A stretch of DNA of 64,000 bases from Amylostereum areolatum (GCA_012932865.1 SAXG01000121.1:1-64000); one strand, 5' to 3'; positions 46,180-57,807 are shown, numbered from the stretch's first letter. Notes: generated from the letters alone by a model not told the origin. Translations and numbers: made by a program.

Positions 46180-48019
46180 TCAAACCATGTCCTTCAGCAT
46201 TACTAACGGAGCACCATAGTCCTCCCCCGTCAGCCTCACATCCGCAACCCTCTTTCTCAAGGCGTCCACCCACCACATCGCACCCTTCACAGCCTTCTTT
46301 TCCGTCCCCACGACCACCTCCACCGTCTTCAAAGGACATCCTACCTCCCTCCTCGACTGCTCGCACACGAACAAGAACGCCAGCGGACTACACCGCGCGT
46401 CGCCCATCCGCACATTGTACCTCGCCGCCTCCTTATCCACCACGACGACCCGCTCCAAGTTCGGACAGATCAAGTCCCGACCACCCTGCTCGAGCGCGGA
46501 CAGCCCCAGCAGCACGCCGACGGCCGTCTCCCGCGTGCCAGCGCGCACAGTCCTGAGGCCTGGCGCCCGCGCAAGGAGCCGCCGCCAACCAAGGTGGGTC
46601 CACGCACGTGGATCGTACTTGCCCGTGGACGCGGACTCGAGGTGACAGAGCATGTCGGTGACTGCGTGGAGGGGGAGCGTGTCCTCGGGCACGGCCTGCA
46701 GCTTCGGGATGGCGGCGTCGATGGAGGTGATGTCGCCGACAACGCGCACGGTGACGTACGCTGACTCTGGACACGCGATGCATTCCGTCCGTTCGTCTAC
46801 CTCGCCACTCCATGTGCGAACGGAGAGTTGGGGCCTCGCGTGTTCGCTGCCGCGCGCGAGATGAAGGGAGAGCGCATGTGGGGCTGGGCGGGTGCGGAAG
46901 ATCGGGAGGAAGACGGCGGAAAGGTCTAGATCCATGAACGCCGTATCCGTCCCACAAACGAGAGTGACGTCCATTGTGGTCGTGCTTGGAATGAACAGAC
47001 ATGCCATGAAGCACTGCCCATCGAAGGTGGGGCCGTACAACGTGAGCGTCTTGAGCGAGGCGGGGAGCTGGATTGGGTGTGCGCTGATATGTTCGACGAT
47101 CCGCAGGTCAGGAATGACGGGGAAAGCGTTGACGAGCTTGAGCGTTTCGAGCCGCCGCATGAGCGGGAGTGCACGGGCCGCGGTTTGCAGACTCCAACAT
47201 GACTGCAGGTTCTCTTCGAGGACAGCGTACGATGAGGAGGGGAACGTGATGTCGAAGTGGACGATCCCGTCCAGCCACGCGTCGTTGAGAACGACGAAAC
47301 AGTCGTGTAGGCTGAGGGAATGTAACTTGTCTGGCATGGGTCCGTCGAAAAGGGGTGGTTGGATGAGAGGGTACCCAGGCGCTGCGCGTTTCGCATTGCC
47401 GTGGATGCTGACAGCTTGCAGATTGGACACGGTATTTGGACGGAGGAGGAGCTCCGCGGTGTCGGTGTCGAGAGCGAGGGAGGACATGCGGTGTGTGTGT
47501 TTTGTAACTTCTCGGATGAGGTCCATGGTAGTGGCGAAGTTCGTGGTGGCGAGGAAGAGGGAGAGGGAGAGGTGGTCCCTGCGGGCGTATTGCAGCATAT
47601 TCCTGACCCACACGGGAGGAAGGCGATGGCCAGGTATTTCCAACCATAGAGGCGAGAAACTGGCCGCGATCTAGGACGAAGTCAGTATGCGAAAGTGCGG
47701 GACTGTAGCAGTCACTGCGTACCTTCCGCCACAATGAGCAGACGTGCATGATCTTGAGCCAGCCGAGGTCAGAATTGCATCTGGGACGGCGAAAGGGCCG
47801 GGCCACGTCGCGAGACACCACGGGTGGTTCGATTTCCTTCAAGTGATCGAAAACCACAAGCAGGATTTCTTCGGGGAGGTTCGGCACGCGGGACTTCTGC
47901 TTCATCGAAGGGAATGTGCGACGAAGTATGATCCATGTATTCCTATAAAGTATTCGACGAGAAAATCAGAGACCATGGATACAAAAGGCGACATAAACGT
48001 ACCGGAATGCGTTGGCCAT
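46180..48019 (-). CDS. F-box protein with LRR-like C-terminal domain (intact)
   Basis: Exons 48019-48003 (only 17 nt), 47942-47723 and 47670-46180 give about 575 aa. The start MANAFR splices to NTWIILRRTFPSMKQKSRV. The F-box is LPEEILLVVFDHLKEIEPP, followed by DLGWLKIMHVCSLWRK. The second intron again falls just after the WRK and before IAASFSPLWLEIP, as in its paralogues. The distal part has leucine-rich repeat-like text (LETLKLVNAFPVIPDLR; ASLKTLTLYGPTF) and ends RLTGEDYGAPLVMLKDMV. It presumably acts as an SCF adaptor. An internal start at 47905 (MKQKSRV) would avoid the 17-nt exon. The spliced start is preferred because phase and exon-2 length (220 nt) match the paralogue at 49992-51871. 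Confidence 0.83.
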
Positions 48020-48874
48020 CGCGTCAGCGGATTGAGTGAGGGGTATGTGGGCAAAGTCGAGTAAAGGCGATGGCGACGGATGGGAGTACCCTTCATCTTT
48101 TGCTGACTTCTTATACGGGGTTTTTTAGGAGTTGGAGAGACAGGAGGCGACTCCTTTCTCGCACTCGACGTAATGCCGACGAGGCATATTCTGAGACTTT
48201 GCACAGGCGTAGCAGAGGGGTCGCATTGTTGCTCAGCGTGGTGTCCCTGTGCAGAGAATAGTTCTATTGTAGCAACCAAGGCGGTTAGTATATGAGGGCC
48301 TACGAGAGATAGCAGGCACGACATACGCTGTTCTAGCAAAGTGTAAGCACACATCGGACGATGGGGGACGACGGAGCGGAGTGACGGTGGGCGGAAGCAA
48401 AACAAGCTTCGGCAGCTCCCGCCGCCGGCGCCAACGTTGTTTGTTGGTGTTTATCCAGACTTGTGTTGAGCACGTCTCGATCGCTTCAATATTCATTGAA
48501 TCATTCCCTAAAATCCTGATGTGAGTGTAGTCTATTCACTGGAAATAAAATTTAGTACCGTTAAAGTGTGTCAACGTTCACAGACGTCCAGTGTAAGATT
48601 GCGAGTCGTCGGTCCATGAGTATCTGTCACTGCCAGCAAATCTGAATCGTTCACCGCCGACGAGTCGGATGCATAAATACTCCTGAGTCCTGTCTCGTCA
48701 ATGTGGTGCATCAGCTCGGTATCAGCATATGTCATCAGCAGCTAGGTTCGAACTTCGTTCAATGCCTTAGTAAAGTGACTAGAGGAGCTTGGTCATCCAG
48801 CTGCCTCGTGACAGAAAAGAAAGCTAAGTATAACACTTACTCACCAGCTCTACTCGACGTGCTGCTTAACCATC
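48020..48874. promoter_or_regulatory. Divergent region between an F-box gene and a glutathione transferase gene
   Basis: It contains both promoters. No additional gene was supported. Confidence 0.45.
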
Positions 48875-49709
48875 ATGGGCGACACCATCATCACCCTCTA
48901 CGATATCCCTGGGACGACCCCGACCAACGCCTGGTCCCCGAATGTCTGGATCGCGCGGTACGTCCACATTAGCGACGTCGCGTCCACACAGATCGCGTCC
49001 TCATACGGAGCACAGATTCGCCCTAGCTATGAAGGGCCTCGTGTTCAAGACCGTCTGGATAGAGTACCCCGATATCGCGCCGGAACTGCAAAAGCTCGGC
49101 ATCGGGCCCACCACCTCTGGCGATGGCTCGACGCAGTACACGCTCCCAGCGCTGCACGACCCGCGCACGGGCACGCTCATCGCGGACTCGCTCGCCATCG
49201 TCGAGTATCTCGACGAGACCTATCCCTCCGCGGGCGGCGTGACATTCTTCCCCGCGGGCACACGCGCGCTGCAGCGAGCGTGGCGCGCCGCGTTCAACGC
49301 CCGTCTCCTGGAGGCCGACCTCTCGCGCCTCATGGTGCACATCACTCAAAAGCAGCTGAACCCGTCGAGTGTGGAATACTTCCAGCGCACGCGGCAGATA
49401 TCGTACGAAAAGCCTCTGGAGGAGCTCGCTCCGGCGGGCTCTGACGAGCGTGCTGTCATCATCAAGACATTCGTGAAGGGGCTTGGTGAGCTCGCGAAGT
49501 GGCTCGACGAGGCGAACGGGGAGGGTTCGGTGTTCGTTATGGGCGATAAGGGGCCGACTTATGCGGATGTGCTGATGGCGGGGTGGCTGATCTTTGTGCG
49601 CGTGTGTGCGGGAGAGGAGTCGGACGTATGGCAGGCCGTCATAGCATCGAGCGGTGGACGCTGGGAAAGGTACATGGCAGAGTTTAAGAAGTGGGAGATC
49701 GTGGTATAA
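48875..49709 (+). CDS. Glutathione S-transferase, etherase-like (GSTFuA/LigE-type)
   Basis: Exons 48875-48957 and 49016-49709 give 258 aa. The thioredoxin-like N-terminus reads IITLYDIPGTTPTNAWSPNV followed by WIAR, spliced to FALAMKGLVFKTVWIEYPDI. The SPNVW segment holds the serine expected for the etherase-related fungal class. YTLPALHDPRTGTLIADSLA contains the cis-Pro and the glutathione-binding DS motif. IVEYLDETYP follows, then an all-helical C-terminal domain with LIFVRVCAGEE near the end. Such enzymes conjugate or cleave glutathione adducts, and agaricomycetes have expanded them, probably for handling wood-derived phenolics. That role is inferred from the family. The gene is complete with one 58-nt intron. 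Confidence 0.88.
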
Positions 49710-49991
49710 GAGTTTTCTGTCGATGTAAGAGTTTTTTTAGAGTAGGGTGAGCGCAATTTACGTATAAATTCCGCACCTTCGCTATTGGAGAGCTACAGAA
49801 CGACTTCCGTATTGCATTCAGCCGCGGGACGCTTGGACGACCGTCGAGTGAACATAGTGGAGGAATATCAACAAGAAAGCTAGACGTGTACGGAGCTGTA
49901 GCTACGTGGAGTTCAAGACTCGAATATAAACCCACACCATAACAAGGTGGAATAAGTATTAGAACACACGTCGGTATCCATCCCTCAGCGC

Positions 49992-51871
49992 TTAGCCCTC
50001 CTCAGCGGCCTCACAAACTACAATCTCGATCTCCACGCCCAACTTCCGAATCGAACTCAACTCCTTCGCCTCCCACCTCGATATCACTCTCCCGCGATCC
50101 CGCACCCCTATCTGCACCTTCTTCAACGGCTTCCCAGCCCTTTTCCTATCGCCCACGCACGTCGATACAAACGCCAACGTCTTGCGCCTCATCCCTTCGT
50201 CCGCACCGAGGGCGTCGACCAGGACGAGTGTCTCGAGCGCCGGGCAGAGCACAGCGGCGCCAGCCGAGAGCCAGGTAAGAATGTAGATCGCAGATAATGG
50301 GCTGCGCGTGCACACCAATCGCACGTTCGGGACGAGATGTAGCAGGCCGAACCAGTCTTCACGGTGCCCAGATGTGGTCGGGTCGGCGGGGTCTTCCCTA
50401 CGTCCAAGGCATACGAGCTCGGTCACCGCGTCGAGCTCGAGCGCGTCGGACAGGCCTTGTTCCATGCGCGAAACGGTGCCGATGTCGAAGACCTGATCCT
50501 TGCCCCGGAGCACAAGCGCAACGTCCGCCGAGGTCTCGTCCAGGATATCTTTCCCGACCGCAGATTCGCCCCAGAGCCGCAGCCCCAACTCCGGAACGCC
50601 GCCATCGACGGTCACGGCGACGCGGCGGGGCGCGCGAGGCCCGTTCAACGAACGCAGGGTGTCGAGCGGGAGGAAGAGCTCCGATGCGTACGGGTCGGGA
50701 TCGCCGGGCGCGTAGACATGTGTCTGGTCCGCGGCGAGGCGTACGTCGACGCGGGTCGTGCGGGGGATGTCCAAGCACGCGATGAAGTGCTCGGTGCTCA
50801 GCGCGGGACCCACGAGCACGAGGTCCCTCAAGCTCGAGGGCAGGCGGATGGGCTCGAACTCGTGCATTATGGCCGCCTCGTGCGCGGTGATGGTGAGGGG
50901 GAACGCGTTGGCGAGACGGAGGAACTCGAGGTGGCGCATTCCCTCGAGCATGGGCCGGAACGTCATCATGCTCCAGGATAGATTGAAATCGTGGTCGAGG
51001 TCGTTGTATATGTCGACGTGGGCGAGGTTGCGCAGGAAGCTCGGGTCGGAGAGGTATAAAACGTCGCGCAGGACCAGGGTGCGCAGGGAAGGTGGGGGCG
51101 CGTCGGAGAAGACGTTGGTGACGATGTGGACAGTATTCAGCGAGCGCGTCTTGTGCTTTTCGGACTTGAAGATCTCCAGCTCCTCGAGCGTCGGGAAACG
51201 GTCTCCATGCACCCTGCGCTTCGCCATGGTCCATGCCGTGTGACTGTCTATAGTAAGCACACGGGCGCGGGTGGAGGACGTGAAGCGGTTCTCGAGGAGG
51301 GTTGTAAGTGCCTCGGACCTGGGGTGTGCGGTCATGTCGATGGTGAAGAAGAGGGGGCGGTTGCGAGAGTGTCGTAGCATGGCCGTTACCCACTCGACGC
51401 CGGCGTCAGGTATGTTCGTCCAAAGGGCAGGATAGTTCAGTGCTATCTGTGAGCAGTAAGTGTGAGCATCCTGTAGGAAGCGTACTTAGCTCGTCGGAAC
51501 GTACCTCGCGCCAACGCCGTATGTATAGAACCTTGAGCCATCCCAAGCAGAAATGCGCGTTCTGTCCACGGGATTCGCCCTCGTTTTCGTGCGACGAGGA
51601 GAAATCGGGGGGATCGATGTCTCGCCAGTATAGGAATATTTTTTCGAGGAGCTCTACGGGGAGGGGAGGCAATTGACGGGGATCAAGCTCGACGTCCGTC
51701 CGCAGTATAGAGGACTGCGACTTGCTGTGACAAGCACAAGTGAGCGGGATCGACAGTTTATAGGTGAGAGAGGGATTCTTACAAGGGATTAAACTTGGTA
51801 AGATATCGGTCCTTGCGGGCACAGATGCTTTGCCCGATGTCCCGCACGTACGCCTTCGTCACCATCGTCAT
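49992..51871 (-). CDS. F-box protein with LRR-like C-terminal domain (intact)
   Basis: Exons 51871-51783, 51724-51505 and 51446-49992 give about 587 aa. The start is ATG 51871 (MTMVTKAYVRDIGQSICARK), with a second in-frame ATG at 51865. The F-box is LPPLPVELLEKIFLYWRDID, followed by LGWLKVLYIRRWRE. The conserved intron lies between WRE and IALNYPALWTNIP. Exon 2 has exactly 220 nt, as in the paralogue at 46180-48019. The C-terminal region is leucine-rich (LEFLRLANAFPLTI; SSLRDLVLVGPALS) and ends IEIVVCEAAEEG. It is very GC-rich, with long antisense frames that are shadows. It flanks the glutathione transferase gene on the far side from its paralogue. Confidence 0.83.
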
Positions 51872-52577
51872 CGACGTCGTTGAGGCGGGGAGGGAGGGAA
51901 GGACTTTCAGATGCTGCAATGGCTTGCGATTGGCCTGCATCGCAGTTAGTGAAGGGGGGTTGTTGGTTGGTTATGTTAGAGCTGAAGGGAATTAAATACT
52001 CACAGAGGTTATATAGATGTGGGTGACAATAAGGGCGGCGTAGGTTGACAAAAGCAACAGCCTCAGGAGAGGACAACTTCGTTGTGTTCTCGCACAACGG
52101 GTATCATCTTACTCTATGGAGGAAAGGGCGTCAGAAGACATGAGAATGAATATATTGCACCACCAGTGGAAGAACAAGGAGCAGACAAAGCGCACCAGTA
52201 CTTGGCATATGATGGTGGCAGCTTGTTGTGCGATGGTACCCGAGGTTGTTTCCACCATTCGGAAGGGGTCCGGTGCGTGTGAGTCATTTTCGAGATTGTT
52301 ATCAGCGAACTCTCAAGCTTTAGGTTTGAAGAGGAGCTTTGACGAGGCTATGAAGTTGAGCGCCATGTCGTCGTCGCCATCGAACTTCGAAGAGCAGAGA
52401 GCCCTAGAGAGCCTGAGAGGTCACCGCGGACAAGCCTGACCGTGGAGGGAGATACCTTAGTCCTCAAAGGGAATATTGTTCTCACGCCGCTCACGAACAA
52501 CGCCCAACATTGAACACAACCCGAACACAACCACCTTTCTCGCCGTCCCGCCTGCTCGCCAGCCTACCACCATATAT
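51872..52577. other. Intergenic, no gene seen
   Basis: This holds the promoter side of the F-box gene and the sequence upstream of the CWC15 relic. No coding text was recognised. Confidence 0.45.
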
Positions 52578-53170
52578 ACCACCCATAGACCAACATGGGA
52601 CCCACCCAAGCAAATGATGTTAATGACGGCTCTCACTGATCCTCCATGCGCGACATGGCCTCCCACACAAAACTGCTGACCGGTGCGGTGCCCGTTTTCC
52701 CTCTCCTTCCAGCTCCCGTCATTTCATCGACAATCAGGACAAACCTCCATTTCTGACCTTGTCTCCGCCCGTTTTCTCTCATACTCTGATGATCCACGAA
52801 CGACAAGCAACAACGACTCTGGCGACACCGCCCAGCGCGAGCGCGCAGGCAGACCGCGATGCAGAGATCGTGACGGGCAACCCGTTGCTCAATATTCAAT
52901 ATATTCAGTGCTCAACCCCGCACACGGCCGCGTTCGAGCAGGCGCCCGGCGCCAACATCACTGCGCTGGGGACGTCCGCCGTCAAGAGGCGGTGGGACGA
53001 CGGTGCGCCCGTCTCTACTATCCTTGTTCCTCTTCTACGCCGCGGTTCCGAACGGCCTTTTTTTTCCGACGTAGATTTGATCTTCAAGCTTCGAAAACTG
53101 GGCGATGCATAACGACAACGACAAGTTCGTGAACGATCTCCTCCGAAGTTCGACCCGAGTTTCACAGGTG
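52578..53170 (+). pseudogene. CWC15: Decayed copy of spliceosome factor CWC15
   Basis: Cwc15 is a small, highly conserved protein of the Prp19-associated spliceosome core. Its landmarks appear here in the right order but in different frames. TTHRPTWDPPK (52578-52610) corresponds to the N-terminus, but the position expected for ATG reads TAT or ATA. MRDMASHTKL (about 52646) matches the conserved RDLPSHTKLK. HRQSGQTS (about 52730) matches RQPGQTS. DAEIVTGNPLLN (about 52855-52890), VKRRWDD (about 52982-53002), LIFK after a GTGCGC...TAG intron, and NDNDKFVNDLLR (about 53108-53143) match the C-terminus. The last FDPSFT is in yet another frame. Most of the acidic, lysine-rich middle is missing. With no start, several frame changes and an internal deletion, this is a pseudogene. 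A functional copy must lie elsewhere. Confidence 0.78.
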
Positions 53171-53426
53171 CGTCTTTTCCCTTTTCCTGAGCGATCCTGT
53201 CCTCAACACGGCTTCTTCTCGCAGAATGTCCATGTCTCGCTTCGTCAATTGTAGTGTGTTCGTGCACGCCACGTTGTACATTGCTCTACGACGAGTCCAT
53301 GTCACCGTACCATGTGCTCTCCCTGGCTGGATCGCATAGTATCGACCATCTGTTGTAAGCCACCGATCCAGTTCGAATGATGCGTTCATCCTCAAATAAG
53401 TGGAGGGCGAGCATCGGCCGAGGAAA
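53171..53426. other. Intergenic
   Basis: This lies between the CWC15 relic and the left inverted-repeat copy. No gene was seen. Confidence 0.4.
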
Positions 53427-53710
53427 GTGTGATGTCATCGTTGGTCGTGCGCGGAAGGAGCAACAGCGTCGGCAAGCCGACCGCCCAAATATGGACAGCC
53501 GCCTTCCTCACTTGGTCTCTTCTGCATCCAGAACCACCGTCGAGTGCAGATCCTGCTCCCACAGATCCCGCTCCTTCTCAAAGCTCTCTTTTAGCCTTCC
53601 AGAAGCAACTTCCACCGACGCAATTCATCCTGCCGGCTTCGATTCAAGTCCTCGATCCGTTCCTTCCGTCGTCCCCGTTTGCTGGCTCGCTCGATCTCCC
53701 CTCCATCTGA
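53427..53710 (+). repeat. Left copy of an inverted duplicated segment (284 bp)
   Basis: It begins GTGTGATGTCATCGTT and ends near CTCGATCTCCCCTCCATCTG. Nearly all of it matches the reverse complement of 57405-57674 (for example ATATGGACAGCCGCCTTCCT and TCACTTGGTCTCTTCTGCA). Relative to the right copy it has two main insertions, of 15 and 12 bases. The frame starting MDSRLPHLVSSA is open in both copies. Confidence 0.9.
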
Positions 53711-54052
53711 GTACTTACCTTCTCTCTGTGGTATTGACGAGTGCGTTCAATACGTGGCGCTCGAATTGAAGTCTGACACAGGCTACATCGTCTACCCAAT
53801 GACGACCAGGGCTGGCGGTCGTGCGTAACTGTGAGTACCCTTGCAGGGGTTTCTCGTCGTCTCCTGGCCCGTGTATTTTGCACAAGCAAGAACGAAAGCT
53901 GAACCCATCCGGGGAATGCTTCATGCTCACACAAACAAAGAGCGGGAGTACGGCCCTTTCACTGAAATAACGCATCTGAACGTCCATCCTCAAGCTCAAG
54001 CTTCGAGCTCCGTCTTTTGCACGTCCACATCCCTTCCGCTTCACAGGAAATC
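53711..54052. other. Intergenic 3' flank of the P450 gene
   Basis: No gene was seen. A short CTCAAGCTCAAGCTTCGAGC stretch occurs near 53990. Confidence 0.4.
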
Positions 54053-56793
54053 CTAATCCCTCCCCCGCCTCGTAAACGTCAACGGCACCCGAATCGGCCT
54101 GTCCGACCCCCCCGCCACACATCAGAACCCGCGCTCGGCTTTGAAACAAAGAACGAAAAAAAAAACACGGACGTGGTCGTTATCCCCGGCTTGGACGCCA
54201 GCACCCGCGCCTTGCGTCCCTCGAACGTCTCGCCCGCGAACCGCGCCTCGGGCGTGACCGACACCGCGTAGTGCGCCATCAGCACCGCGAGCGCGGCGGT
54301 GGCTTCCGTCTCGGCGAACCTGGACGGGCGCGCGGGGGGCGGGTCGGTTTTATGCGTGTTTATCAGAACGAATGAGCCACGCACTTGCGCCCGATGCACG
54401 CGCGCGGGCCCGCGCTGAAGGGCACGAACGCGTCGCGCGGCCAGGCGTCCTCGAGGAAGCGCGCAGGCTTGAATGCGCCCGGGTCGGTCCAGTAGCGCGC
54501 TGACGGGGGCGGGGGGTCAGCCGCTCGATCCAGATCTGGGTTTTCGGGGAGGACAAGAGGGGATCGACGGACGATTGTGATGCATCCCCGGGACGTGGAG
54601 GACGATGGGCGTGCCCTTGGGCACCGGGAGCGACGTCGTCTCGTTTCGGGAGTTGCTGATGACGAGGACGGTGTCTTCTGCGCTTTCTTTGGGGATGCCG
54701 GTCACCTGTGAGGGGCGCGGCGTAGGTTTAAGGGGTGGTGCTGCACGGCATAGAAGGAACGAATCTTACTGGGGGCCTGTTGATTGCGTGAGAATCGAGG
54801 TCAATATATGGGGAGGGATTGGGAGGGAGCGCGACGTACATGAGGCGGAGGGTCTCGTACAGCACGCTGTGAACGACGACGAGTCAGGCGACGCACTGAA
54901 CAGACGAGCAGAGGATACCACGCACGCGGTCGTGTATGTGAAGGATCCCATATCCTCGTACGTCTAGAGCTCGCAGAGAATCAGCACCCACGAGAACAAG
55001 GACAGCGAACGGGCGACGCACGGGCGCGACGGCGGGGTCGGGGATGACGCGCTTGACCTCCGCATACAATCGGTCCTGCTCCGCAGGGTAAAGCGCCAGA
55101 TACGCGAGCGCGAAGCAGAGCGTGTGCGCCGTGGTCTGCCCGTGCATATAAGTACATACGCGTACGCCGCAGTGCGGTACTGTTGTATTGTGGGGAGAGA
55201 TGGAGAACACGCACCTCGTGGCCGGCGACGAGGAAGACGAAGATATTTCCTGATCGGCGCGGGTATTTCCGAGGAGGATGTGCGGGTTAGAAGGGCGGGG
55301 GGCTGTGGACAGGAAATCAGGGGGGGACGAAACGCACCGACGAGCTCACGATCCGACAGCTGCGTCTCCGAGTCCGCCTCGGCGGCATCGAGCAAAATAC
55401 TGAACAGATCGTCCCGTTCCTCCTTCTTTACCTCCGCCCGGCGCTTCTGGATCATCTCGAGCATATAGTCCTGTGCGAACAAGAGCACGCTCAGTTTCGC
55501 GGCGGAAAAAGCATCGATGAGGAAGGAAGGAACGGAGAACGCACGTCCAGCTCGTCGAACCCCGTCCGCACCCTGCGCAGCCGCGCCGTGAGCCCGAGCG
55601 CCCAGCGCGGGAGCACGAGCTTGAGGAAGATGTCCGTCGACACGATCTGCATCGCGTCCTTGAACGTGAGCTGGTGCCCCTCAGGTATCTTCATGTCGTC
55701 TTTCCAGGAGATGCGTCTGCCGAAGCCTTGCGTCCCAGATTCCCGACGTCTCCGTAAGTTCGGCGAGTAGAACAAGGAGGGTGGGTAGGAACGTACCGGC
55801 TGCGCCGATGACGAAAAGAGCGAGCTGATGCGGCGAGAGGAAGGTGAGGATGGACGGCAGGAAATTCGAGTGAGCCTGGAGACAGGACGCACGGGAACGG
55901 TCAACTCCAGCAAGTCGTCGACGACCACCTCCGACGCGCCTCCCCACACATTTTCCATCAGATCCATCACGATCCCCACCGTCTCGTCCCAAACGAGCTT
56001 GTTGTTCCTCTAAGCACGGTGGTCCGGCCGCCCTTTCGTCAGTCTCCCATGATACATAATGATAGGGTCCTCGCACTGCTGGCAGCACCGCAACAAAAAA
56101 AATAGAAACGCACCTCCGAAAACGCCGGTGCAGAGCACCGACGGTACCGCTTCCACTCCGCGCCCTCGGTGACGACGATGTTCTGTCCGAAGAGGGCGAG
56201 GATGGCGTACTGCGCGACGGGCTTCGGGAAGCGCGCGCGGTGCGTCGTCACTTCCTTCACCGCGACGGGGTCCGCGAGCACGACGGTCGTGCGTGTGCGG
56301 GGGTAGACGCTCACCTGCACCGGCCGCCACGCCACGCGTCAGCGTCAGCGTCAGCTCAGCTTTCCGTTATGTCATGATGGATCGAGGGCGAACGCACCCG
56401 CGTGTACGCGTCCCAGCCGAAACGCTCGAATTCTGTGGGTTCAATCATGTGGTACATAGACGTTTGGCGGCGGGAAGGCAGCAGGTCAGGCGGAGGTCAG
56501 AGGGATGGGAAAACTTTGTGCGCACCGCTGAATCCGGCTGCGAGCGACCTCGGGGGCGCGTTCTTGAACCATGCTCGGGCGACGGCGAGGACGGAGTTGG
56601 GACTGAGCACTTGGCGGAATCCGGGGAAATTGCTGGGGGGGGGGGGAGATTGCGATGAGGAGAGACGAAAGAGAGAAGGGAAAGATTGAGTTGCGCACTC
56701 GATGTCCTTGAGCTTCCGACGGTACTCCACTGCGCGTTGGAGGAAATAGACCAGGAGGAGAGTGAGGACGAAGAGCGGGGCGGCGTGCTCCAT
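54053..56793 (-). CDS. Cytochrome P450 monooxygenase
   Basis: The start is ATG 56793 (MEHAAPLFVLTLLLVYFLQR), an ER membrane anchor. The gene is split into ten or more exons. Blocks in order are NFPGFRQVLSPNS, FERFGWDAYT, VSVYPRTRTTVVLADPVAVK, VTTHRARFPKPVAQYAIL, FGQNIVVTEGAEWKRYRR, APAFSE, RNNKLVWDETVGIVMDLMEN, FGRRISWKDDMKIPEGHQLT, then the I-helix NIFVFLVAGHETTAHTLCF. The K-helix YETLRL follows, then VTGIPKESAEDT, ARYWTDPGAFKPARFLED and the heme loop FVPFSAGPRACIGRK. The C-terminus is spliced as GITTTPIRVPLTFTRRGRD with the stop at 54053. All catalytic landmarks are present. It resembles one of the large agaricomycete P450 families, and the exact CYP family and substrate cannot be given. 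It sits alone between the two inverted-repeat copies. Confidence 0.87.
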
Positions 56794-57404
56794 TGGTGCG
56801 GCGTCGAGGTTCTAGGGGTGTCGATGTGTGCTTTCGTTTGTGGATGTTGTTGGGGAAGGATGTCGTTGGTGGGAAGCCGGCTAAGATGATGATAAGCTTG
56901 AGCGGCCGGGGAAAGGGGAGGAGGGAAAGATGCGAGTGGGTTTTCTAAGGTTTAGGTGACGCGTACGGATCCCACGCGGGGCGAGCCTGGCCGAGCGTGA
57001 GATGACGCTACGGAGGATGATGTGAGATAGGTATGACGAGCGTGAGTAGCAGGAAAGTGGGGGAAGATCGCGTGCGATGCGTGCTTCCGGTCCTCCGCGG
57101 CAGAGTTACAAGACGAAGAACGGGTGCAGTTCGCTGTGCCGTCATTTTGTTATCGACCCGCGTTTCTCTTCAACACCGAGCGGACACAGTGGACGAGGCA
57201 TGCAGTACCCGTTTTCCCGCGATCTCGAGACCCGCTGAAACTCGCGGTCGGAACGTCCGACTCCTAGTGATATCAAGCCATTGAGTAAACGCCGTAGCCT
57301 GCGTCAGAACTCAATCAGTTAGAGCACCACGGATTACATCCCCCTCTATACTGAAAAAATAAAGTATACTCAGGAAAAGAAAAAGACGTGCGAGGAACAG
57401 TTCA
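56794..57404. other. P450 promoter region
   Basis: No gene was recognised between the P450 start and the right inverted-repeat copy. Confidence 0.45.
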
Positions 57405-57674
57405 ACAGATGAAGAGGAGATCGAGCGGGCTGCGAGCCAGTGAACGGGGACGGCGGAGGGAATGGTCGGATCGAGGACCTGAATCGAAGCGGGCGGGATG
57501 GATTGTGGCTTCCGAGGGACTAAAAGAGAGTTTCGAGAAGGAGCGGGATCTGCACTCGACGCCGGCGCTGGGTGCAGAAGAGACCAAGTGAGGAAGGCGG
57601 CTGTCCATATTCGGGCGTTCGGGACTTGCCGTCGTCGTAGCTCCTTCCGCGCACGACGAACGATGACATCACAC
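57405..57674 (-). repeat. Right copy of the inverted duplicated segment (270 bp)
   Basis: This is the reverse-complement partner of 53427-53710. The same frame (MDSRLPHLVSSAPSAGVECR on the minus strand) remains open. It lies about 60 bp from a tRNA gene. Confidence 0.9.
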
Positions 57675-57732
57675 TCTGAGTAGTCTCTGTAGCTGACCTT
57701 ATGTATTTTTCATGTTACAGCGCTAGAGGTAT

Positions 57733-57807
57733 GGGCGCATGGTGTAGTTGGTTTATCACGCTCGCTTAGCATGCGAGAGGTGTCCGGTTCAATTCCGGAT
57801 GCGTCCA
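57733..57807 (+). tRNA. tRNA-Ala (AGC)
   Basis: The 75-nt cloverleaf folds fully. The acceptor stem GGGCGCA pairs with TGCGTCC (one G-T), with discriminator A. The D arm is GTGT...ATCAC. The anticodon arm CTCGC-TTAGCAT-GCGAG has anticodon AGC. The T arm is TCCGG-TTCAATT-CCGGA. Internal A-box (GTGTAGTTGG) and B-box (GGTTCAATTCC) promoter elements are present. No intron is present. Confidence 0.97.
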
